Position numbers and translations under genes: made by a program
Notes under the pieces: generated by a model
Seen by the model: only the letters and a program-made list of their open reading frames with translations
Databases searched by the model: none
Told to the model about the DNA's origin: nothing
Shown: one piece after another, positions 8,231-15,381 of the stretch
Numbering within the stretch: position 1 is the stretch's first letter
Layout of the letters: the number at the start of each line of letters is the position of its first letter
Virus record (IMG/VR): IMGVR_UViG_3300000553_000224
Coordinates: 1 to 30,009 of that record
DNA from: a virus
Length of the DNA: 30,009 nt
Strand: one strand, 5' to 3'

Positions 8231-9427
8231 ATGTCACAACAATTATTAGAAAGCCGCTGGGGCGAAACTAAAGATGCATTGCTAGAAGGCCTACAAGGCT
8301 CAAAGCGTTCATCCATGAGTGTAATCCTAGAAAACACCCGTAAGTACTTGAAAGAGAATGCTACATCGGGTTCCACAGCATCAGGAAACATTGCTACACT
8401 TAACCGTGTAATTCTGCCAGTGATTCGACGTGTAATGCCAACAGTTATCGCTAACGAGTTGGTAGGTGTACAACCAATGACAGGACCTGTAAGCCAGATC
8501 CATACATTGCGTGTACGTTATGCACAGTCACTCCAGGACAATAGTCTTGCTGCAACTTCTGTATCAGCTGGTCAAGAAGCCCTAAGCCCATTTACCATTG
8601 CTACAGCATACTCCACATTGCCATTTGATCAAAGTCAAGCTAACGGTTATACCGGTAACAACACAGCGACAATGGAAGGTACTGGCGGTAAGCAAATTTC
8701 CATCCAGATCTTGAAACAAGCTGTTGAAGCTAAGACACGCAAGTTACAAGCTCGTTGGACATTTGAATCTGCTCAAGACGCACAAGCTATGCATGGTATC
8801 GACGTAGAAGCTGAAATCATGGCTGCTCTCGCACAAGAGATCACAGCTGAGATCGATCAAGAAATTCTTTTAAGTCTTTCTTCTTTGGCTGCTACAGAGT
8901 ACACATACAACCAAGCTACAGTTTCAGGTACAGCTACATTCGTTGGTGACGAACATGCCGCATTGGCAGTGCTCATCAATCGTGTTGCTAACTTGATCGC
9001 TCAACGCACACGTCGTGGCGCTGGCAACTGGGCAGTGGTAAGTAGTGCTGCTTTAACAGTATTGCAATCTGCAACAACTTCAGCTTTTGCTCGTACAACA
9101 GAAGGAACTTTCGAAGCTCCAACAAACACCAAGTTTGTAGGTACTCTCAACGGTTCATTACGTGTATTCGTAAACAGCTATGCTCCAGATACACAATCAG
9201 TATTGGTTGGTTACAAAGGATCTTCAGAGGCTGATGCCGCTGCGTTCTATTGCCCATACATTCCGCTGATGAGTAGTGGAGTTGTGTTGGATCCAACAAG
9301 CTTCGAACCAGTCGTTAGCTTTATGACACGTTACGGATTCGTAGAATTAACAAATACTGCAAGTTCTTTTGGAAATGCAGCCGACTATGTGGGGGAGATA
9401 GCTGTCCAAAATCTGAGCTTTTCCTAA
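8231..9427 (+). CDS. 23: Major capsid protein gp23
   Basis: 398 residues, clearly T4 gp23 family: NIATLNRVILPVIRRVMPTV (about 53-72), ELVGVQPMTGPVSQIHTLRV (about 76-95), and a C-terminal MTRYGFVEL region. It is shorter than T4 gp23 (521), as marine relatives often are. The N-terminus holds L/I-x-E sites for gp21; cleavage after Glu42 (YLKE) or Glu34 (VILE) would remove a prepeptide, the first being more like known marine homologues. GGGAGA at 8220-8225 is a good ribosome binding site. A strong terminator follows 55 bases after the stop. Codon use is richer in C-ending codons than the neighbouring fibre genes, as expected for a highly expressed gene. Confidence 0.97.
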   Translation: MSQQLLESRWGETKDALLEGLQGSKRSSMSVILENTRKYLKENATSGSTASGNIATLNRVILPVIRRVMPTVIANELVGVQPMTGPVSQIHTLRVRYAQSLQDNSLAATSVSAGQEALSPFTIATAYSTLPFDQSQANGYTGNNTATMEGTGGKQISIQILKQAVEAKTRKLQARWTFESAQDAQAMHGIDVEAEIMAALAQEITAEIDQEILLSLSSLAATEYTYNQATVSGTATFVGDEHAALAVLINRVANLIAQRTRRGAGNWAVVSSAALTVLQSATTSAFARTTEGTFEAPTNTKFVGTLNGSLRVFVNSYAPDTQSVLVGYKGSSEADAAAFYCPYIPLMSSGVVLDPTSFEPVVSFMTRYGFVELTNTASSFGNAADYVGEIAVQNLSFS

Positions 9428-9481
9428 GAGAAAGACAAATTTTGTACTGCGTCTTTTCGACGTATTCAAAAAGCAACAAAC

Positions 9482-9507
9482 AAAAAGACACTTTCGGGTG
9501 TCTTTTT
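9482..9507 (+). terminator. Intrinsic terminator after gene 23
   Basis: A perfect 10-bp stem (AAAAAGACAC, 9482-9491, with its complement at 9498-9507) encloses a TTTCGG loop containing UUCG and is followed by a T run (9503-9508). It ends the head operon and separates it from the homing endonuclease. Confidence 0.92.
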
Positions 9508-9562
9508 TGTTGACTTTAAATTCATAATATGTTACATTAGTAGATGAAGTTGCGTTACAAAA

Positions 9563-9569
9563 CTAAATA
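9563..9569 (+). promoter_or_regulatory. T4-type late promoter box before the homing endonuclease
   Basis: CTAAATA, only 5 bases before the ATG at 9575. With T4 geometry the start codon would be the transcription start itself. No Shine-Dalgarno is present. Confidence 0.6.
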
Positions 9570-9574
9570 CTATT

Positions 9575-10339
9575 ATGAAACTAATAAATGAAATTCAATC
9601 ATACACTTATCTTATTAAATGTAAAGTAACCGGGCAAGTCTACTATGGTAGTAGAACCAAAAATGTTCGATTAAAAAGAACCCCACTTCAAGATTTAATG
9701 ATCTACTACACAACTAGTAGTAACGATGTTAACGATTTGATAAAACAATACGGTATAGAAGCATTTGATTGGGAAGTAAGACAAACATTCGATAATGTAG
9801 ACAAACCTGGTGCGTGGGAAACTAAAGTATTGCGTAGAATGAAAGTATTACAACGTAGGGATATTTGGTTAAATGGAAATATTGCTGGCAAAAAAGTACT
9901 AACCAAAAGCGGAGCAAAACGTATTAGCGAAACACACAAAGATAAACCTAAAACAGAAGAGCATAAACGCAAACTTAGCGAGTCTAATATAGGCAAAAAG
10001 AAAGGCGAGAGATCTAACGAGTATCGAGAAATTATGTCTAAGATTAAATCGGGAGCAGGTAATGCTATGTACGGAAAACCTTGTACTAAAGAAAGAGCAG
10101 CCAACATTAGTGCTGCTAAGAAAGGTAAGCCTGCTAAAAACAAAGGACATAAAGAAACTCGCCCAGAAGTATTAGAAAGAATTAAACAAGCCGCATTAGC
10201 TCGTAAACCACAAACAAAAGAACAGCGAGAAAAACAAGCACAAAAAACTCGTGGCCAAAAAAGAACACCCGAACAAAAAGAAAGAATACGTCAAGGAATA
10301 TTACGCAAACTAGCTGAAAAACAAAAGGAAACAATATGA
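9575..10339 (+). CDS. GIY-YIG homing endonuclease (Seg / I-TevI-like) with NUMOD3-like repeats
   Basis: 254 residues. The N-terminal nuclease domain has YTYLIK (about 10-15) and VYYGSR (about 22-27) as GIY and YIG motifs, with Arg27 and a probable catalytic Glu82 in GAWETKVL. The C-terminal two thirds is Lys-rich with DNA-binding NUMOD3-like motifs (KRISETHKDKPKTEEHKRKL; GNAMYGKPCTKERAANISAA). It is free-standing just after gene 23; in T4 the GIY-YIG gene segD also follows gene 23, so this is a conserved insertion hotspot. It would nick or cut alleles lacking it and spread by repair. It overlaps the next gene by ATGA at 10336-10339. The promoter box is directly upstream. Confidence 0.9.
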   Translation: MKLINEIQSYTYLIKCKVTGQVYYGSRTKNVRLKRTPLQDLMIYYTTSSNDVNDLIKQYGIEAFDWEVRQTFDNVDKPGAWETKVLRRMKVLQRRDIWLNGNIAGKKVLTKSGAKRISETHKDKPKTEEHKRKLSESNIGKKKGERSNEYREIMSKIKSGAGNAMYGKPCTKERAANISAAKKGKPAKNKGHKETRPEVLERIKQAALARKPQTKEQREKQAQKTRGQKRTPEQKERIRQGILRKLAEKQKETI

Positions 10340-10521
10340 ACTCAAGACAATACGAACGAATGATGAAAGAAGTATTTGCAAATGCCTGCGCCAATGCTGG
10401 TATTGACAAAGAAGATGTAGTGGGCGCAAATTTAGAAGCGCACCGCACTTATTACACTATCAAACTCAAAGACGGTACAGAAAAAATTATTGACAGCGGT
10501 CTTGAGTGGTGCCCGGACTAA
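10336..10521 (+). CDS. Small hypothetical protein overlapping the endonuclease gene
   Basis: 61 residues, starting inside the end of the homing endonuclease gene (ATGA overlap), so probably translated by coupling; AAAGGAA lies upstream at 10324-10330. The sequence has an N-terminal helix (SRQYERMMKEVFANACANAG) and a beta-like C-terminal half (YYTIKLKDGTEKIIDSG). I do not recognise a family. It could be cargo moving with the endonuclease. Confidence 0.6.
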   Translation: MNSRQYERMMKEVFANACANAGIDKEDVVGANLEAHRTYYTIKLKDGTEKIIDSGLEWCPD

Positions 10522-10577
10522 AGTAAAATAACGTCCGCTGGCACGGTATAAATTGTAAGTCCTACTCTTGACCGCTA

Positions 10578-10584
10578 CTAAATA
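10578..10584 (+). promoter_or_regulatory. T4-type late promoter box within a short palindrome
   Basis: CTAAATA lies inside CTACT-AAAT-AGTAG (10575-10588). Transcription would start near 10590, before GGAG at 10602-10605 and the ATG at 10612. It probably drives the small gene at 10612 and the large fibre gene coupled to it. Confidence 0.6.
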
Positions 10585-10611
10585 GTAGATAATATATCAA
10601 CGGAGTAGATT

Positions 10612-10776
10612 ATGACAACATGTGCAGTGATCAACGCAGACGGTCTAGTGGTAAACCTCATCGTAGCCGAACCTACAGATACGCCACCCGAAGGCTGTAG
10701 CCTAGTACTAATACCATTCTGTGACATTGGATATACCTGGGATGGCCAGCAGTTTAACCCACCGGTAAGCGACTAA
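10612..10776 (+). CDS. Small tail-fibre-associated protein (54 residues)
   Basis: 54 residues, starting MTTCAVINADGLVVNLIVAE and ending WDGQQFNPPVSD. This pattern (short protein with an xAVINxxGxVVNxIVA start and a [GW]xTWDG end) is common beside phage fibre genes; the precise role is not known to me. GGAG at 10602-10605 gives good ribosome binding spacing. Its TAA overlaps the ATG of the next gene (TAATG at 10774-10778), so translation of the two is probably coupled. Confidence 0.72.
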   Translation: MTTCAVINADGLVVNLIVAEPTDTPPEGCSLVLIPFCDIGYTWDGQQFNPPVSD

Positions 10777-12840
10777 TGGCAACGTACTATTGGGTTGGTG
10801 GTACAGGGACCTGGAACACATCTTCCACAACTAACTGGGCAACAAGTTCAAGTGGTACTGGTGGTGCTGGTGTTCCTACTTCTACAGATAGTGTAATTAT
10901 TGATACAAGCTCTGGTACAGGAACAATTACTTGTACTTCTGCTTCTGCTACCTGTCAAAATTTAACTGTTACCGCAACACAAGCTATTACCTTAGCTGGT
11001 ACTTTATCTTTACTTAAAGGTAGTCTAAGTTATCCATCTAGCGGTTCTTTTGCATCAACGGCTTCATTAACATTTACAGCTACAACAACTGGATTTACTG
11101 TAAATACTGGCTCTATTACTTTAGGTGGAACAATTACATTTAATGGTGTTGGTGGAGGTTGGACTTTAGCTGGTAATTTAAATGGAACAAGTATTTCTAG
11201 CGCATTAGTTTTAACTGCAGGTTCTTTAAATACTGCAAACTATACAATCAATTATGGCTCAATAAATATATCTGGTTCAACAACTCGTTCCTTAACTTTA
11301 GGAACATCTACTTTAAATCTCAGTCAAAACAGCACACCTTGGACTGCAACCACTACAACAGGTTTGACTTTTAGTGGTGCAAGTTCAATAATTAACCTCA
11401 CTACTGCTAATGCTGGTTTAGGATTTGCTCCTGGTGGATTATCTTACGGAACAGTAACTTTCCCCACAAATACAGCATCATCAGGCATTGGAAGCACCAT
11501 TAGTGGCGCAGCAACTTTTGTCAATTTAACTATTCCTGGAAATAGCACAACCTCAGGTGGTAATGAAGGTATTTATTTATACAATATATCAAACTCAATT
11601 ACTGTAACAGGAACATTTACATCAGGTACAGCAACATCCCCAACCGCAAGGACTGGAATAATAAGCGGTACATTTGGAACTCAAGTAACCATTACAGCAG
11701 CTAATGTAGTTTTAAATAACACTGATTTTAGGGACATTGTAGGCGCTGGCGCAGCCACTTGGTCTGGCACAAGCATTGGTGATGCTAAAGGAAATTCAGG
11801 CATTACTTTTACAACACCCAAAACTGTTTATTGGAATCTTACTGGCACACAAACTTTTACTTCTGCTGGGTGGGCAACAACTCCAACTGGTACTCCATCA
11901 GTAAACAATTTTCCAATACCACAAGATACTGCAACTTTTACTAATTCTGGCGCAGCAACAAACATAACTCAAACTTTTGGTTATTGGTTTTGTAGCGGCA
12001 TTGATGCGTCTGCTAGAACAACAGCAATAACATTAACAATTAACGTATCCATTCCGTATTTTGGTGACATATTATTAAACCCATCAATTACAAGTCCCTG
12101 GGGTGGACAACTTCAAATACAAGGTAGAAATACGCAAACTATTTCTGCCTCTGGTGCAGGTTTTTCAAACGCGCTTCTCATTAGTTCCCCTGGTGGTACT
12201 GTTAATCTTGGAGCAAATTTTTCTTCTACTTCCACTTTCAATTTAAGCAATGGAACTTTTAACACACAGAATAATAATTTAACTTGCACTACATTTACCT
12301 CCTATAGTGCCACAGGAACAGCCGCCATAACTCTTGGTACTTCTACAGTTACATTAACTGGCACAGGAACACCTTGGAATTTAAGTACACCTACAGGCCT
12401 TACATTTAGCGGCGCTTCTTCTACTATTGTATATGCCGTTACAACATCTTCAAATATAATTTTTGAAGGTGGCGGATTAACATACGGAACATTTAACATA
12501 ACAGGAAGTAGTGCTGGTGCAGCAACAACTATTTCTGGTTCAAATACTTTTGGAACTTTTACCAGTAATAGAACTTTTTTGCATACTATTAAATTTACAG
12601 CTAGCACAACGCAAACTATTGGCACATGGTCTGTAACTGGTAATTCAAGCGGTATAGTTTATTTAGTTTCTACTACTGGTGGTACAACAGCAACATTATC
12701 AATTACCAATCAAACATCAGGAATTGATTATTTAAACATTCAAGATATAACTGCAAATCTTGCGCCTGTAACTTTTTATGCTGGAACTCATACTCAACTA
12801 CAGTCAAATGTGCTTGGTGTTGCGGCAACAACTCCTATTA
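10776..12840 (+). repeat. Internal duplication of about 1 kb in the fibre gene
   Basis: Unit 1 (about 10776-11815) and unit 2 (about 11820-12840) code for related beta-rich modules, each beginning with a YYW or YW...GT...W segment and carrying a TPW..GLTFSGASS block. Similarity is evident at the protein level and weak at the DNA level, so the duplication is old. Confidence 0.5.
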
Positions 12841-13805
12841 CTAAGCAATACATTTATGTATTAACAAGCGGGACTTCTTGGACTGTTCCTGCAGGTTGGA
12901 CTAACTCTAGTAACGAAATTCATCTATTTGGCGGTGGCGGAGGTGGTGGTGGAGGAACCTACGGTTCCCCTAACGGGGTTGGTGGTGGCGGAGGTGGTGG
13001 AGGCGGATATACCAAAGCAACCAATGTAACTTTATCAGGCACAATTTCTTATGCTATTGGTGCTGGTGGCACTGCTGGAGCAAATTTTGGTGGCACTGGC
13101 GGTACAGGCGGAGCAACCACTTTTAATTCTGGCGTTTATACAACTACTGGTGGAATTGGTGGATCAACCACGGCAACTCCAACATCCGTTGGTGGTGCTG
13201 GCGGCACAGGAGCAACAGCAAATGGTGGTATTGGGGGGCAAGGCTCTTTAACAACAGTTTCTGCTGCTGCTGCAAATGGCGGCGGTGGCGGCGGAGGCGC
13301 TGGTGGGCCATTAGGAAACGGAGCTGCTGGTGGAAATGCTTTTGCTGGCGGTGCAACAGTAGCTAATACTGCTGGCGGTGGGGGTGGCGGTAATGGGGGT
13401 GGTTCTACTGGCGGTAATGGGTCATCTGGAGTAGGGGGAACAGGCGGTAATAATAATGCTGGTGTAGGTGGTGGAGCGTCAAATAATGTAGGATTTAGCG
13501 GTGGTGGCGGGGGCGGTGGAACTAATGCAGCAAATAATATTAATGGTTCTTGCGGTGTAGATATTGCAAATGCAGGGATGGGAGGTGGAAGCGGTGGCGG
13601 TGGAGAGGCAACAGGAGCTACTGTAACTGCTTCTACTGGATTTTTTGGAGGAGCTGGAAGTGGTGGTGGTTCAGCTGTAAATGGAGCACCAAGACCTGGT
13701 TCTGCTGGCGCACAAGGCGCAATTATTATTGTTTACAAAGCCTCCCCACCTGTTGTCATAGGAGCAGGATTTACAATAGGCTCTGGATTTGTCCTTGGAT
13801 TCTAA
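10776..13805 (+). CDS. Large fibre/adhesin protein with duplicated beta modules and Gly-rich C-terminal domain
   Basis: 1,009 residues, rich in Thr, Ser, Gly and Ala with almost no charged residues. The N-terminal unit starts YYWVGGTGTWNTSSTTNWAT. A diverged copy begins near residue 350 (YWNLTGTQTFTSAGWATTP), and paired segments TPW...GLTFSGASS recur at about 187-210 and 530-552, so an approximately 345-residue unit is duplicated. Residues about 695-1000 form a Gly-rich domain: a WTVPAGW entry strand, IHLFGGGGGGGGG, many poly-Gly turns, and the closing strand GAQGAIIIVYKA, as in phage Gly-rich adhesin domains. Such domains serve receptor binding in T-even adhesins. A host-recognition role is inferred. 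Its stop codon lies within a CTAAATA (13802-13808). Confidence 0.75.
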   Translation: MATYYWVGGTGTWNTSSTTNWATSSSGTGGAGVPTSTDSVIIDTSSGTGTITCTSASATCQNLTVTATQAITLAGTLSLLKGSLSYPSSGSFASTASLTFTATTTGFTVNTGSITLGGTITFNGVGGGWTLAGNLNGTSISSALVLTAGSLNTANYTINYGSINISGSTTRSLTLGTSTLNLSQNSTPWTATTTTGLTFSGASSIINLTTANAGLGFAPGGLSYGTVTFPTNTASSGIGSTISGAATFVNLTIPGNSTTSGGNEGIYLYNISNSITVTGTFTSGTATSPTARTGIISGTFGTQVTITAANVVLNNTDFRDIVGAGAATWSGTSIGDAKGNSGITFTTPKTVYWNLTGTQTFTSAGWATTPTGTPSVNNFPIPQDTATFTNSGAATNITQTFGYWFCSGIDASARTTAITLTINVSIPYFGDILLNPSITSPWGGQLQIQGRNTQTISASGAGFSNALLISSPGGTVNLGANFSSTSTFNLSNGTFNTQNNNLTCTTFTSYSATGTAAITLGTSTVTLTGTGTPWNLSTPTGLTFSGASSTIVYAVTTSSNIIFEGGGLTYGTFNITGSSAGAATTISGSNTFGTFTSNRTFLHTIKFTASTTQTIGTWSVTGNSSGIVYLVSTTGGTTATLSITNQTSGIDYLNIQDITANLAPVTFYAGTHTQLQSNVLGVAATTPITKQYIYVLTSGTSWTVPAGWTNSSNEIHLFGGGGGGGGGTYGSPNGVGGGGGGGGGYTKATNVTLSGTISYAIGAGGTAGANFGGTGGTGGATTFNSGVYTTTGGIGGSTTATPTSVGGAGGTGATANGGIGGQGSLTTVSAAAANGGGGGGGAGGPLGNGAAGGNAFAGGATVANTAGGGGGGNGGGSTGGNGSSGVGGTGGNNNAGVGGGASNNVGFSGGGGGGGTNAANNINGSCGVDIANAGMGGGSGGGGEATGATVTASTGFFGGAGSGGGSAVNGAPRPGSAGAQGAIIIVYKASPPVVIGAGFTIGSGFVLGF

Positions 13806-13868
13806 ATAGATGATCTCAACAAAACTCAGTGCCAATATAACCCTATAATTTTTTAATACAACTGTTTT

Positions 13869-14447
13869 TCAAGGATTTGTTGGCGCAGGATTGCCAGCTG
13901 TGGACCAATTCTTCAGAGCATTACGTCGATTGGCAGCACCAGCTTGGCCTTGAGTTATTCGGCCACCACTGCGAACACTTTGTGCATAAGGTATGTTATC
14001 GTAAGCAGGGTTGTTGGGATCAGCGTCAATTTTTTTCCTAAATTCTGCTGCCGCTGCATAAGGCAAAGCAAATAAACCTGCGATACCAGCTGCTCCACCC
14101 AGCTCTGGCAGCACTCTACTCAGTATTGAATTGGCAGTTTCGGCATTTCTCAGAATGTCATTTACAGCCCCGGCTTCTGCTCCAGCTTGTATATCAGTGC
14201 CCAAGGAGTTGCGCAATCCGTCAATGGCCACTGAGCTGAGTTTGCCAGTGGCTAGATTTTGTATGTATGAGTATGCTGATGGAGCATGAGCTTTAATGCG
14301 CTGAACTATGGGATTTGACATTATGCCCTTTAAGTAGTCGATAGCTGGTTCAGCTTTTGCGATGGCATCTACCGCAGGTGCTGGTAATTTCTGCATTATA
14401 GCGGCAGCATCTTCGTTTAATGGGCGTGAAAATTCTTGGTATCTCAT
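13869..14447 (-). CDS. Alanine-rich protein of unknown function, minus strand
   Basis: 192 residues from the ATG at 14447 (MRYQEFSRPLNEDAAAIMQK). The frame is open further upstream, but a TATAAATA box on the minus strand (14455-14462) would start transcription about 2 bases before this ATG, so the longer form would not be made from it. The protein is Ala-rich and helical, with a hydrophobic stretch LGGAAGIAGLFALPYAAAAEF at about residues 116-136 that could contact membrane or pack in a helix bundle. The C-terminus is basic and Asn/Pro-rich. I do not recognise the family. It lies against the direction of its neighbours, like an inserted cargo gene. Confidence 0.65.
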   Translation of the reverse strand: MRYQEFSRPLNEDAAAIMQKLPAPAVDAIAKAEPAIDYLKGIMSNPIVQRIKAHAPSAYSYIQNLATGKLSSVAIDGLRNSLGTDIQAGAEAGAVNDILRNAETANSILSRVLPELGGAAGIAGLFALPYAAAAEFRKKIDADPNNPAYDNIPYAQSVRSGGRITQGQAGAANRRNALKNWSTAGNPAPTNP

Positions 14448-14454
14448 AGTATAA

Positions 14455-14462
14455 TATTTATA
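14455..14462 (-). promoter_or_regulatory. Minus-strand late promoter, exact TATAAATA
   Basis: On the minus strand this is the exact T4 late consensus TATAAATA, followed by 7 bases and then the ATG at 14447. No Shine-Dalgarno lies between, so the transcript would be leaderless. Confidence 0.65.
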
Positions 14463-14506
14463 CATTCTTTGGTTATTGTATGTTAAGTTAGATGCGCTAA
14501 AAACCG

Positions 14507-14513
14507 CTAAATA
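14507..14513 (+). promoter_or_regulatory. Late promoter for the LamG-like gene
   Basis: CTAAATA, with transcription expected near 14519, followed by GAGGA at 14531-14535 and the ATG at 14542. It is divergent from the minus-strand promoter 45 bases away. Confidence 0.6.
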
Positions 14514-14541
14514 CAAGCATAATATTATTTGAGGACACGCA

Positions 14542-15273
14542 ATGTCATTATCAATAGGAGCAGGGTGGACAATAGGAGCAGGGTGGGCTATAACTACCTC
14601 CTCTACATTGGCAGTTTATAATTTTGAAGGTACTGGATATACTAGTAGTACCGGAACGTTGGGCCAGCTTTCTTTATCTGGTACGGTGACAACTAGTACT
14701 GCACAAGCCAAAAGCGGAACACAAAGTGCAGTCTACGGAACATCTAACTCTAATACATACTGGATTACCTTTCCTCAGACACTTACCACCTATGCTTACA
14801 ACGGTGGGTTTACTATTGAAGGATTTATATATCCCACCGCCACGCCCGCAGCCTATGCCAGTTGGGTTGGAGTTAGTGACAGTGCCAATGATTATATTAC
14901 AACAACTGCTTACCGCGATGTACAAGGATTCCCAGTTGATAGTAGAAGTAGTAGTGGGGGTGGTCAGGTTATCTCTATGACATTAAATACATGGAACCAC
15001 GTGTTTATGGCATGGTACAACGGATATTGTTATTACGGTAGTAATGGAGCTTATTATTATGCCCCATCTGGTGGTCCTTATTATCGAGATCTAGCGTTAT
15101 TTCCCAATATAAATTTAGCAACAGTAGGCTATGTTCCGTATTGTATTTATACAGGATCTTGGCCCACTACTTATGTAGATCAAATGCGTGCCAGTAGTGC
15201 TTGTCTTTATGTGGCCAATCCCACTGGTGGCGGAAACGGAACGTATACAGTACCCACTACTCCACTAACTTAA
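14542..15273 (+). CDS. LamG / concanavalin-like lectin fibre protein
   Basis: 243 residues. The N-terminus repeats GAGWTIGAGW. The body fits a LamG-like jelly-roll lectin: AVYNFEGTGYTS, then a WITFPQTLTTYAYNGGFTIE strand pair and GFIYP, LNTWNHVFMAWYNG at about residues 149-162 (typical of LamG 'W.H' strands), and VDQMRASSACLY near the C-terminus. Such domains bind glycans, so this is likely a small receptor-binding or fibre-tip protein. Its GAGWTIG start resembles the GAGFTIGSGF end of the 1,009-residue fibre gene upstream. GAGGA is the ribosome binding site. Confidence 0.72.
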   Translation: MSLSIGAGWTIGAGWAITTSSTLAVYNFEGTGYTSSTGTLGQLSLSGTVTTSTAQAKSGTQSAVYGTSNSNTYWITFPQTLTTYAYNGGFTIEGFIYPTATPAAYASWVGVSDSANDYITTTAYRDVQGFPVDSRSSSGGGQVISMTLNTWNHVFMAWYNGYCYYGSNGAYYYAPSGGPYYRDLALFPNINLATVGYVPYCIYTGSWPTTYVDQMRASSACLYVANPTGGGNGTYTVPTTPLT

Positions 15274-15381
15274 ATTTTTAAGGCAAATTGTACTTTGCTA
15301 AGTAATGTTGACTCCTGACTTAGTGGAGTATAAAACATTAAGCTGGTGGGTCGGACGTCTCTGTAGTGCAAAAGGAAAAAA
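15274..15381 (+). promoter_or_regulatory. pcyX upstream region: sigma70-like promoter and competing hairpins
   Basis: No TAAATA late box is present. Instead TTGACT (15308-15313) and TATAAA (15329-15334) each match the sigma70 consensus at 5 of 6 bases, with a short spacer of 15 bases. Two hairpins could form: CTAAGT (15298-15303) with ACTTAG (15318-15323), and ACTCC (15311-15315) with GGAGT (15325-15329). AAAGGAA at 15371-15377 is the ribosome binding site for 15382. The promoter call is tentative because AT-rich DNA gives many such matches. Confidence 0.4.

Noticed and set aside
13550-13813. Trp/Arg-rich frame within the Gly-rich domain
   Set aside because: Frame-shifted reading of GGT/GGA-rich codons with no ribosome binding site.
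13806-13868. Terminator between the convergent genes at 13805 and 13869
   Set aside because: T-rich stretch present but no convincing stem was found.
14448-14516. Longer start of the minus-strand gene at 14516
   Set aside because: The TATAAATA promoter lies inside the extension, and the first residues have no plausible ribosome binding site.
15298-15329. H-type pseudoknot upstream of pcyX
   Set aside because: The two pairings interlock, but the one-base loop over the first stem is too short; mutually exclusive hairpins are more likely.
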